From: an uncultured Eubacteriales bacterium | Lineage (GTDB): Bacteria; Bacillota; Clostridia; Oscillospirales; Acutalibacteraceae | NCBI GenBank assembly: GCA_900315815.1 | Contig: ONAS01000022.1 | Span: 1-44,444 of the forward strand | Reading direction: 5' to 3' | Length of the DNA: 44,444 nt | Translations under genes and position numbers: made by a program | Notes under the pieces: model-generated | What the model saw: the letters and a program-made list of their open reading frames with translations, nothing else | Told to the model about the DNA's origin: nothing | The model's database searches: none | Shown: in pieces, positions 25,370 through 33,178 of the stretch | Numbering within the stretch: the first letter of the stretch is position 1 | How the letters are laid out: every line of letters starts with the position of its first letter

Positions 25370-25400
25370 GGTCAGGCATAACGTCATGTCAGCCTGACCT
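25370..25400. terminator. Terminator downstream of the broken hydrolase region
   Basis: AGGTCAGGC (25370-25378) pairs with GCCTGACCT (25392-25400), followed on the minus strand by TTTTGTTTTT. A minus-strand transcript must once have ended here. The stretch 25401-25608 between it and the hydrolase fragment holds only a doubtful frame ending ILTFVKDLKTEK at 25409. Confidence 0.7.
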
Positions 25401-25608
25401 GTATGAGATCATTTCTCAGTCTTCAGATCCTTCACAAACGTGAGGATCGCGTATACTGTTTTGCTTTGCTGTTTTTCCCGGCAGATCGTCGCTTCTCCGT
25501 CGCCGTTCACTCTATGATTGCTATGATATTCGGAGGATCGGCAGACTGCTCCGGGGCGTGCCTGTGATCGAGGAGAAAAGGAATCATTCAGCAGACGGGC
25601 TGTTCGTT

Positions 25609-25945
25609 TTACCTGTCGTGTGATCCTGTCCTTATTATCCATTCATCCAAAAACCGCATTTGCTCCTCGGTATGGAACCAATGCCCGCCGTTTTCCATAA
25701 CGGTCAGGTCGGCGTTGTGCTTCTCGGCAAACGATCGGATCGTATCAAGGGAGGTCAGCTCATCACGGCCGCCGTACAGGATCGCGGTCGGACGATCCCA
25801 GCAGATCGGGTGACTTCTGACATAGCAGAGATAATCCCACGACAGATCCTCGCCGAAGTCGGTGTGAACAACACCTCGCCGCTTCAATTCGTCCTCGGTG
25901 ACATTTGCCCGCGCCATCATGTCAGCGATCAGCTTTTCCATGTCG
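25609..25945 (-). pseudogene. C-terminal remnant of an alpha/beta hydrolase
   Basis: From about base 25945 the frame reads DMEKLIADMMARANVTEDEL, then GEDLSWDYLCYVRSHPICWD, TAILYGGRDELTS (acid residue of the triad) and ENGGHWFHTEEQMRFLDEWI (catalytic His). This is the last third of an alpha/beta hydrolase. The nucleophile Ser, oxyanion loop and the first 120 or so residues are missing; the frame upstream to 26067 is unrelated sequence. The substrate is unknown. Confidence 0.65.
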
Positions 25946-26376
25946 ACGATCGCATCGCCGTCGCCGGGCAGTTGATTGATTGATTCGATGTCTGCATCCG
26001 CTGTTTGCAGTGACTCCGACGCCGCAAAAAGCGGGGATGACGGTAAACGCGCTGAGTACCGGTACAAGCGAAAAAACTGCGGATTGTTTTTCTGCGTATC
26101 TGCATCATTCTTCCTGATTTGCTCAAAAGCGTTTGACTGTCAGTATGCAATCCCATTCTAGCATACACTTTCCTTTTCCGCAATGACTGATTATGCTGAC
26201 GCGTCAGGGATCCGAAGGATTTTTGATCAAAGGATGGGTCGGCGCGCAAGAAATCATACGATCACATGAAGCGCAGCGATCTGAGGGGCGTGCAAAAGCC
26301 TGACAGCGTGCGCAGAAGCGTTGCTTCGGACTATTCCGTTTAGTCCGCGCATTCCGAAAAAACGCGCTGATGCTTG
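25946..26376. other. Non-coding gap upstream of the DUF11-type surface protein
   Basis: I find no gene here. The open frames have no ribosome site and their translations look random. It probably includes decayed sequence of the hydrolase gene. Some oddly similar short words (AAGCGCAGCG, GTGCGCAGAAG) occur but form no clear repeat. Confidence 0.4.
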
Positions 26377-26405
26377 TTGCAATCAGCGGCAGGATATGGT
26401 ACGAT
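26377..26405 (+). promoter_or_regulatory. Promoter of the surface protein gene
   Basis: TTGCAA (26377-26382) and TACGAT (26400-26405) with a 17-bp spacer, about 58 bp ahead of the ATG at 26464. Confidence 0.5.
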
Positions 26406-26463
26406 AAATACAGCGGGCTTGTCATCTCATGTCAGTATGACAGGCATCAAAGGAGGAAAGAAC

Positions 26464-27498
26464 ATGAAAAGCAGTATGAAAACCATCAGCCTTGTGCTGA
26501 TCCTGATTCTCGGCGCATTATTCACCCTCGGACTTACCGCCTCGGCGGCGACCCCCGGTCTCTCTGTCGTACTCTCCGCGGACGGCAGCGAATACGCCGA
26601 AGGGGACACGGTCACATACGAGTGCACGATCATGAATACCGGTGACGTTACGATCAGCGAGCTGACCGCTTTTGATACGCTCGGGATCTCTTCTCCGTCG
26701 CTCGGTACCCTGTATCCCGGTGAAAGCACCTCTTATGTGTTCAACTATACGGTGACCGGCTCCGACGTGTCCGCAGGCTCGGTCTACTGTTCCGTCAGCG
26801 CCCGGGGAATGGTTCCCGGCGGCGCGACCTACAGCGACAGCTCCAACATGGTCAGTGTTTCGGCTGTAAGCCAACAGCCCGAGGCGAGCTGTGACGTTGA
26901 GATGACGGTGACCCCTTCTTCGAACGGCAGCTATTTTACCGCCGGAGAAACGATCCGATACAGCGTGAATATCCAAAATACCGGTAATGTCGACTTGAAT
27001 AACGCGACAGTGAAGGATTCGCTGAACAATCAGACGGGCGATATCGGCGTGATCTCCATGGGAGATTACGGTAATTACGGCTTTACCTATACCGTTACCG
27101 AGTCAGATGTTGAGAACGAAACGCTCCAGTGCTTTTGCGTATTCAATGCGTTCCTTCCGAACGGCTCCGAATACGGCGCGATGTCCAATACGGTCGTGAT
27201 CCCGCTTTCTTCCGATTCGGCTAAGACGGATCCGATCGCGAACGCGACCGAAGCGAAACAGGATGCGACCGCGGAAGCCTCATCAGCCGCGGCGACTGCG
27301 GCGACCTCCGCCTCAACCGCGACGACCGCCGCGACGACCGCACCTACAAGCGCGAAAAGTCAAGCATCAAACGGCTCCTCTGGTTCATCGGGCAATTTCT
27401 GGAACACCTATCTGATCATCGCGATCATCGCGGTCGTTGTCCTGACCGGCATCACCGTTCTTGTGGTTGTGCTGGTCAAAAAGAGAAAGAAGAAGTGA
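26464..27498 (+). CDS. Cell-surface protein with two DUF11-like beta domains and a C-terminal membrane anchor
   Basis: 344 residues from the ATG at 26464, with AAAGGAGG nine bases upstream. A signal peptide (residues 1-28, ending LTASAA) is followed by two related immunoglobulin-like units. The first has YAEGDTVTYECTIMNTGDVT; the second has FTAGETIRYSVNIQNTGNVD, and each ends with a FNYTVT or FTYTVTESDV strand. These are DUF11/conserved-repeat-type domains of surface stalks. Residues about 255-310 are a low-complexity Ala/Thr/Ser linker, likely wall-spanning. A terminal membrane helix and KKRKKK tail follow. There is no LPXTG, so it is anchored in the membrane. It forms a single-gene unit. 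Confidence 0.8.
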   Translation: MKSSMKTISLVLILILGALFTLGLTASAATPGLSVVLSADGSEYAEGDTVTYECTIMNTGDVTISELTAFDTLGISSPSLGTLYPGESTSYVFNYTVTGSDVSAGSVYCSVSARGMVPGGATYSDSSNMVSVSAVSQQPEASCDVEMTVTPSSNGSYFTAGETIRYSVNIQNTGNVDLNNATVKDSLNNQTGDIGVISMGDYGNYGFTYTVTESDVENETLQCFCVFNAFLPNGSEYGAMSNTVVIPLSSDSAKTDPIANATEAKQDATAEASSAAATAATSASTATTAATTAPTSAKSQASNGSSGSSGNFWNTYLIIAIIAVVVLTGITVLVVVLVKKRKKK

Positions 27499-27504
27499 TG
27501 ATAA

Positions 27505-27539
27505 CATCCGGTTTCGGATACTCTGAAAGAAACCGGATG
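27505..27539 (+). terminator. Strong hairpin after the surface protein gene
   Basis: CATCCGGTTTC (27505-27515) pairs perfectly with GAAACCGGATG (27529-27539). It starts seven bases after the TGA. No T run follows, so it may be an mRNA-stabilising hairpin or a weak terminator. Confidence 0.55.
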
Positions 27540-27850
27540 CGGCATACCGATACACCGCAGCTGCTTGAGCAAATGATCAGCAAAAGACCTCACAGAGAAA
27601 CGGACAACGCATGCACAAGGTATCGGCGAGACGATCGCATCACTTACAGGCGCCGCTGCAGATTCCACAGCGGCGCTGTTTATCGACCGGGCTGAAGGAA
27701 AAAGCCGCTCTGAACCCGAATAAACGGGTAACAGAACGACTTTGATTATCATGTAACATCGGTAAGCGGGGTCAGCGGCAAGGATTACTTCCGTCTTTTC
27801 CTGCAGACGATCAGCAATTGAGTATTCTGTTTTAATGAGGAGATAGGCTA
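27540..27850. other. Non-coding gap with one GC-rich hairpin
   Basis: No gene is visible. GCGCCGCTG (27650-27658) pairs with CAGCGGCGC (27668-27676), followed by TGTTT, a plausible terminator. The ribosome site of the PAP2 gene (GAGGAGA) lies at about 27837-27843. Confidence 0.5.
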
Positions 27851-28780
27851 ATGGGAAATACGTTTTACTTTGAATGGGAAGTCGTGCTGATGCAGTAGAT
27901 CCAGTCATGGCTCGGCTCTGTCGGCACAGCGATCGCGTCCGTGTTCAGCGAAATGGGAGAACAGCTGGTGTGTGTCGCGGTACTGGGATTTCTGTACTGG
28001 TGTTGGGAAAAAGAATTCGGCAAATATGTCGGACTGAACGTGCTGGTAGGCATCACCCTCAACCCCATGATCAAGAACATCTTCATCAGGCGCAGACCGT
28101 ACTTTGATAACCCGGGCATCAAATGCCTCAAGCCCGTGGAAAAGGGCGCCGATATCTATGATATCTCGGCACAGGGCTACTCCTTCCCCAGCGGACACTC
28201 TGCCAACGCCGTGACCCTGTATACCTCCCTCGGCCGCTATAAAAAGAACAAAATCCTGATGATCATCGGCGTCATCCTCCCGCTGCTGGTGGGTATTTCG
28301 CGCTTTTGTGTCGGAGTACATTATCCGACGGATGTACTGTGCGGCTGGGCGCTGGGTCTTATCATCGTTTTCCTCATTCCCGCGCTGCAGCGTGCCGTCA
28401 AAAACCGCTGGGTCTTCTACGGACTGCTGGTTCTGATCACCGTTCCGGGATGGTTCTACTGCAGGAGCGCCGACTATTACACCGGCTTCGGCATCCTGAT
28501 CGGCTTCATCTTCGCGGTGGAATTTGAGGCAAGATTCGTCAAATTCGAGAACACGCGCAATATCCTTCGCTGTATCCTCAGGGTAGTGCTCGGAATAGGC
28601 GTTTACTTCGGACTGAACACCTTGGCGAAGCTGCCGTTCAAAAAGGAGTTCCTCGACGCCGCCTCTATGGCATCCTACGCGGTGCGCGCTGTACGCTACT
28701 GTGTGATCATCTTTGTCACGATGGGCGTATACCCGATGCTGTTCAGGCTCGGGGACCGCGTATTCAAGCGCAGGGGATAA
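27851..28780 (+). pseudogene. PAP2-family phosphatase interrupted by an in-frame TAG
   Basis: The expected start is ATG 27851, eight bases after GAGGAGA, reading MGNTFYFEWEVVLMQ and then TAG (27896-27898). The same frame continues IQSWLGSVGTAIASVFSEMG and on through the family core. A TGG-to-TAG change (Trp in MQWIQ) would explain it. The core has KNIFIRRRP (motif 1), YSFPSGHSAN (motif 2) and SRFCVGVHYPTDVLCGW (motif 3), all catalytic residues present, within six or so membrane segments. The family removes phosphate from membrane lipids such as undecaprenyl pyrophosphate. A GTG at 27941 could give a shortened 279-residue protein, without a good ribosome site. Confidence 0.75.
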
Positions 28781-28932
28781 TCAAGCGCAAAGAAAAGGTC
28801 ACTGCAGAGTCCCGGCTCCACGTTGACCGAGGGGTCCGGTATACTTCCCAAGCGACATTAACTTGACGCCTGTGCTTACTGTATTTGAGAACTGAACGGA
28901 ACCGCATCGGCAAAAGAATGTCAAGGTTTTTC

Positions 28933-28961
28933 TGGACAAAGCTTCGGCGTCCTGCTATAAT
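28933..28961 (+). promoter_or_regulatory. Promoter of the DUF1275 gene
   Basis: TGGACA (28933-28938) and TATAAT (28956-28961) with a 17-bp spacer. The start codon is 31 bp further on. Confidence 0.7.
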
Positions 28962-28992
28962 GCACTCATTGCAAATAAAGGAGTGACCGGAT

Positions 28993-29712
28993 TTGCAGCA
29001 TCATCAGACAAACAATGAATACCTTGAATGTGAACAGCGATGGGTCTATTGGCTGCTGATCACGGCAGCCGGATGGTTCGGCGCATATACCTTTATGCTG
29101 CGCGGCGGTGTTTTCTGCAACGCGCAGACCGCGAACTTTGTCCTGCTGGCGATCGCTTTGGGACAGCATCGGTGGATGGACGCCGCTTATCTGCTGATCC
29201 CCATCGGCGCGTATTTTCTCGGCGCGTTCGTATCCGAAATGCTCGGAAAATCCGTCAAGCGGTTCCATCTGCTGAGATGGGATACGATGCTCATCGGCGT
29301 CGAGATCCTCGTCGTCATCGGATTGGGCTTTCTGCCGCAGAGCGTGCCCGATCAGATCTGCCAGATCGCGCTCAACTTCATCTGCTCCATGCAGTTCAAC
29401 ACCTTCCGTCAGGTCAAGGGGATCCCCGCCGCAACGACCTTCGTCACCAACCACATCCGGCAGGTCGGCTCGTGTCTTGCCAAATTCATCCGCCACCGTG
29501 ACAGAGAATCCTCCGAACGGCTTCTGATCCACGGATCCCTGATCGTGTTCTTCACTGTCGGCGCGATACTCGGCGCCGTGTGCTGCAGGCTGTTCGGCTA
29601 TCCGTCCGTCTGGGGCAGCGCGGTGATCCTGCTGGCGATCTTCATCCGCCTCGCGATCGCCGACCGCTCCTATGAAAAGGATCAGCTGTCACGCGTTCCT
29701 CACGGGCACTGA
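28993..29712 (+). CDS. YoaK-family (DUF1275) membrane protein
   Basis: 239 residues from TTG at 28993, chosen because AAAGGAG lies nine bases upstream. Six membrane segments are evident. The family signatures are AGWFGAYTFMLRGGVFCNAQ (about residues 24-43), TANFVLLAIALG, and the AFVSEML and MQFNTFRQVKG segments, followed by ATTFVTNHIRQVG. The transported substrate of the family is not established. It has its own promoter, and no operon partner is apparent. Confidence 0.88.
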   Translation: MQHHQTNNEYLECEQRWVYWLLITAAGWFGAYTFMLRGGVFCNAQTANFVLLAIALGQHRWMDAAYLLIPIGAYFLGAFVSEMLGKSVKRFHLLRWDTMLIGVEILVVIGLGFLPQSVPDQICQIALNFICSMQFNTFRQVKGIPAATTFVTNHIRQVGSCLAKFIRHRDRESSERLLIHGSLIVFFTVGAILGAVCCRLFGYPSVWGSAVILLAIFIRLAIADRSYEKDQLSRVPHGH

Positions 29713-29764
29713 TGTGCTTCGGCAGTCCGGATATCGGACAGCGCAAGAAATATTCGTTTCCCTA

Positions 29765-29793
29765 TTGAAAAATCCGAACCGTCGGATTATAAT
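29765..29793 (+). promoter_or_regulatory. Promoter of the PEP/pyruvate-binding ATP-grasp gene
   Basis: TTGAAA (29765-29770) and TATAAT (29788-29793) with a 17-bp spacer. Transcription should start near 29800, about 120 nt before the ATG. Confidence 0.7.
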
Positions 29794-29848
29794 AAAAGCA
29801 TCAAGATACTGCGGCAGATCCTGCCGTACATATCACTTTCGGAACAAT

Positions 29849-29880
29849 GGCGTTCTCAGTTCAGCTGAGGGCGCCTTTTT
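29849..29880 (+). terminator. Leader terminator (candidate attenuator) of the ATP-grasp gene
   Basis: GGCGTTCTCAG (29849-29859) pairs with CTGAGGGCGCC (29865-29875) with two G-U pairs, followed by five T. It lies between the promoter at 29765-29793 and the ATG at 29919, so it must be bypassed for expression. A smaller GGCAG/CTGCC hairpin precedes it at about 29814-29826. Confidence 0.65.
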
Positions 29881-29918
29881 GCATATTTATATACACTTGA
29901 CCGATAGGAGGAAACGAT

Positions 29919-32492
29919 ATGGCAGCTTTTGAAAAAATCGCATCGGGCATCCCCATGATGGACGAAGCCCTGCAGAACATCCGCCTCGGCGACAACGTTG
30001 TATGGCAGGTGCCGTCGCTCTCGGAATTCCGCTTGATCGCCGAGCGCTTTGCCGATCAGGCGATCAGGGATCACCGCAATCTGATCTATATCCGCTTTGC
30101 GGAGCATGAACCGATCCTCACGCCGCGCGAGGGGCTGAAGATCGAGGAGGTGGAGTTGTCCCACCGCTTTGAGACCTTTACCGTCAACATCCATAATCTG
30201 ATCGAACGCGAGGGCTTTGACGCGTTCTATGTGTTTGACTGCCTGTCGGAGCTGGAGCAGGCGTGGGCGACGGATCTGATGATGGGCAACTTTTTCCATC
30301 TGACCTGTCCGTTCCTGTTCATCCTCGACACGGTCGCCTACTTCCCCATCATCCGCGGCAGACATTCCTATGACGCGATCGCGACCATCCGCGACACGAC
30401 CCAGCTGTTCCTCGATGTGTACAAGGATGATGAGGACGTCTACGTCCGCCCGATGAAGGTGTGGAACCGCTACTCGCGCACGATGTTCCAGCCGTACCGA
30501 CTGCACAGGGACGATCTGAGCTTTACCGCGTTGTCACAGGGAACCGAGGTCAGCCGTTTTTACAGCGTGATGAACCGTGATGAAACAGACGGGATCGACC
30601 AGAATCTTGACAGCTGGGAGCGCTATTTTGCAAAAACGAAGCTGATGTATCAAAGCGGCATGGACGTCACCGGGGAATGCTCACGGATCTGCAATATCAT
30701 GCTGACGCGCGACAGCCGTATGCGCGCACTGATCAAGGAGAATTTCAAGCCGCGCGATTACTTTGAGATCCACTCCCGCATGATCGGCACGGGTATGATC
30801 GGGGGCAAGGCCTGCGGGATGTTATTGGCGCGGAAGATCGTGGAAAACCACCGTCCCGATATCTTTGAACGATTCGAGCCGCACGATTCCTTCTACATCG
30901 GCTCGGACGTATTCTACGCCTACATCGTCGAAAACGGCTTCTGGGATCTGCGGATCAGACAGCGCACCGAAAAGGGATACTTCGCTCTTGCAAAGGAATT
31001 CAAAGAGCTGATCATGGAGGGCAAGTTCCCCGCAAAGATCGAAGCGGAGTTCCGCAGGATGCTTGACTACTACGGCAGCGATCCGATCATCGCACGCTCC
31101 AGCTCGATCCTTGAGGACGGCTTCGGAAACGCGTTCGCCGGGAAATACGAGTCCGTCTTCTGCGGCAATTCCGGCACTCTCGAAGACCGTCTGCAGCAGT
31201 TTGAACAGGCGGTCAGAGTCGTCTACGCCAGCACCATGAGCCTTGCGGCGCTCGATTACCGCAAACGCCGCGGACTGGACAAACGCGACGAGCAGATGTC
31301 GATTCTGGTACAGCGGGTGTCGGGATCGCGGTACGACAGCTTCTTTATGCCGTGTGCGGCGGGCGTCGGCTATTCCGTCAGCCCGTACCGCATGGGCGCC
31401 GAAAAGCCGAAATCAGGCATGCTGCGTCTGGTCATGGGACTGGGCACGGCGGCGGTGGATCGCAGAACAGGCTCCTATCCCCGCATGGTGTCGCTGGACG
31501 CGCCGACACGCGTTCTCGCAGCCAATATCACGGAACGTCAGCAGTTCTCCCAGCGGATCGTGGACGCCGTCAGCCCCAAGACGGATGACGTCGAGGGCTT
31601 CGACGCGATGGAGCTGAGCAAACAGATCCCGTTCTATTTGAAAAAACTGATGTACACGCACAACTTCGATACCGAAAATCGCCTCAGAGAACGCGGCGAT
31701 ATGCGCGAGGTGCTGTTTGTCACCTGTGACGGTCTGACAAAGAACGCCGCGCTCATGCAGGATATGCGCGACATCCTCGAGGTGATCCAGTCGCACTATG
31801 AGTATCCCGTGGACACGGAGTACACGATCAACCTCGCGCCCGACGGCAGTTATGTCATCGATCTTTTGCAGTGCCGTCCCTTACAGCTCACCGAGGACGG
31901 CGACAAGGTGGAATTCCCCGCGGATACTCAGGCCAAAGATATCCTGTTGGAGACCAAGGGCGTATCCATGGGCTTCTCCAGAACGATCCCGATCGACTGC
32001 GTCGTCTACATCGATCCGATGGCGTACTATCAGATGCCGTACCGCAGAAAGTACGAGATCAAGCAGGCGCTGTCTCAGGTGAACTGGTATTACAGAGGCA
32101 AGGGAAAGCATCTGCTTCTGCTGACGCCCGGCAGGATCTGTACCTCCTCGCCCGAACTGGGCGTGCCGTCCGACTTCGCCGACATCAGCGAATTCTCCGT
32201 GATCGCGGAGATCTCCGAGTCGCGCGTCGGCTACATCCCAGAGCTGAGCTACGGCAGTCACATCTTCCAGGACCTCGTTGAAGCGGGCATCCTGTATACG
32301 GCGGTGTTCGAAAAAGAAAGCACCGCCGCGTTCTCTCCCGATCTGCTGGATCGGTTTGAGGACACGACGGAGAAAGTGACAAAGACTGCGGAGGATATCA
32401 AAGGCGTCCTGCGCGTATATGATATGTCCGCGGAACCGCTGACGCTCTACTATGATATGAGTGAGGAACGACTTCTGATCTATAAGGAATAA
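29919..32492 (+). CDS. PEP/pyruvate-binding ATP-grasp protein with an N-terminal RecA-like domain
   Basis: 857 residues. Residues 1-220 resemble a KaiC/RecA fold (GIPMMDEALQNIRLGDNVVW, then YVFDCLSELEQAW) but the Walker A Gly-Lys is missing, so ATP binding there is unlikely. Residues about 285-610 match the N-terminal ATP-grasp domain of PEP synthase/pyruvate phosphate dikinase: TGMIGGKACGMLLA, IIARSSSILEDGFGNAFAGK (about 390) and INLAPDGSYVIDLLQCRPLQ near 650. The swivelling His domain and TIM barrel of those enzymes are absent. The remaining 200 residues are of unknown fold. It may phosphorylate or sense something, or regulate. The start has AGGAGG seven bases upstream. It is a single gene behind a leader terminator. 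Confidence 0.75.
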   Translation: MAAFEKIASGIPMMDEALQNIRLGDNVVWQVPSLSEFRLIAERFADQAIRDHRNLIYIRFAEHEPILTPREGLKIEEVELSHRFETFTVNIHNLIEREGFDAFYVFDCLSELEQAWATDLMMGNFFHLTCPFLFILDTVAYFPIIRGRHSYDAIATIRDTTQLFLDVYKDDEDVYVRPMKVWNRYSRTMFQPYRLHRDDLSFTALSQGTEVSRFYSVMNRDETDGIDQNLDSWERYFAKTKLMYQSGMDVTGECSRICNIMLTRDSRMRALIKENFKPRDYFEIHSRMIGTGMIGGKACGMLLARKIVENHRPDIFERFEPHDSFYIGSDVFYAYIVENGFWDLRIRQRTEKGYFALAKEFKELIMEGKFPAKIEAEFRRMLDYYGSDPIIARSSSILEDGFGNAFAGKYESVFCGNSGTLEDRLQQFEQAVRVVYASTMSLAALDYRKRRGLDKRDEQMSILVQRVSGSRYDSFFMPCAAGVGYSVSPYRMGAEKPKSGMLRLVMGLGTAAVDRRTGSYPRMVSLDAPTRVLAANITERQQFSQRIVDAVSPKTDDVEGFDAMELSKQIPFYLKKLMYTHNFDTENRLRERGDMREVLFVTCDGLTKNAALMQDMRDILEVIQSHYEYPVDTEYTINLAPDGSYVIDLLQCRPLQLTEDGDKVEFPADTQAKDILLETKGVSMGFSRTIPIDCVVYIDPMAYYQMPYRRKYEIKQALSQVNWYYRGKGKHLLLLTPGRICTSSPELGVPSDFADISEFSVIAEISESRVGYIPELSYGSHIFQDLVEAGILYTAVFEKESTAAFSPDLLDRFEDTTEKVTKTAEDIKGVLRVYDMSAEPLTLYYDMSEERLLIYKE

Positions 32493-32508
32493 AACAGCAA
32501 GATGATGA

Positions 32509-32847
32509 TCAAGAGGCTCCAAGCCCGGTGTTTAAGCCATTTTGAGTAAAAAAGGCAGAGCAAGTAAAAACGGAGAATGAGCGGATATGATAAACTGGCA
32601 GTTGTAAAACCGTGCGCTTCCCTCCGTAGAAAATGGTGATCGGTTCAAACTCTAATGAGCTGAATCCCGATTCTGCCGTAAAGATGTGAAACGGATATAC
32701 ACTGTTATGGCATGCTGTCCTCAGATTTTCATAGTATTGCAGTTGTCGTTTCGGAAGAAAATCATATGCCCGGTCATATAAACACCAAAAGAATTTATCT
32801 TCCTGTTCACTCGAAGGGATCACAAACCTCTCAAGATACACCATCAT
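32509..32847 (-). pseudogene. N-terminal fragment of an AAA-family ATPase
   Basis: From the ATG at 32847 (preceded by AAAAGGG) the frame reads MMVYLERFVIPSSEQED, RTACHNSVYPFHIF and LEFEPITIFYGG. That is the beginning of a known type of small AAA ATPase, where the next residues should be NGSGKST (Walker A). Here the frame switches to KRTVLQLPVYH and other unrelated sequence from about base 32619 and stops at 32509. Walker A and everything after it are lost. I recognise the family only by this N-terminal pattern. Confidence 0.6.
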
Positions 32848-33058
32848 AATCACCCTTTTCCCGACATTTACTTTTATTCCGGCTTTCCTTGTACCGCTTA
32901 CGATACGCTTAACTGAGCAAAAACACCCCAAAAACCATAACTTCACTTTGACAATTTAGGTAGCTTACGATACCAGTCTAAAAAAACACCTGTCCTATAA
33001 GACGGACTTTGAGCACGTTTTTCTGAAGGCACCCTCAGTTTGTTGATTCTGCCTAATC

Positions 33059-33141
33059 GAGAGTGATTTTGTTTGTGTATTTCCACGATTGGCACTCTCG
33101 CGGAAAACAGAATAATTCCCGCACCAAAACAGTACGGGAAT
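33059..33141. terminator. Two hairpins downstream of the S41-like gene
   Basis: ATTCCCG (33115-33121) pairs with CGGGAAT (33135-33141), 38 bp after the minus-strand stop at 33179, followed by a T-rich stretch on that strand. CGAGAGTG (33059-33066) and CACTCTCG (33093-33100) form a second perfect stem with a long loop. The rest of 32944-33178 holds no gene that I can support. Confidence 0.45.
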
Positions 33142-33178
33142 ATTATCAAGAACTATTGAACGGGAAAGATCGGGCAGA

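Noticed and set aside
25409-25642. Minus-strand frame of 77 codons ending just before the terminator at 25370-25400
   Set aside because: Only the last dozen residues look protein-like and it overlaps the hydrolase remnant; kept as a remark, not a gene.
11118-27898. Stop-codon reassignment as an explanation of the internal TAA and TAG
   Set aside because: TAA, TAG and TGA all end apparently normal genes elsewhere in the window (for example TAG at 3478-3480 and TGA at 1277-1279), so isolated mutations or errors are more likely.
32943-33149. Minus-strand frame of 68 codons possibly from a transposase
   Set aside because: No catalytic motif, no ribosome site and no terminal repeats; I could not support any mobile element here.
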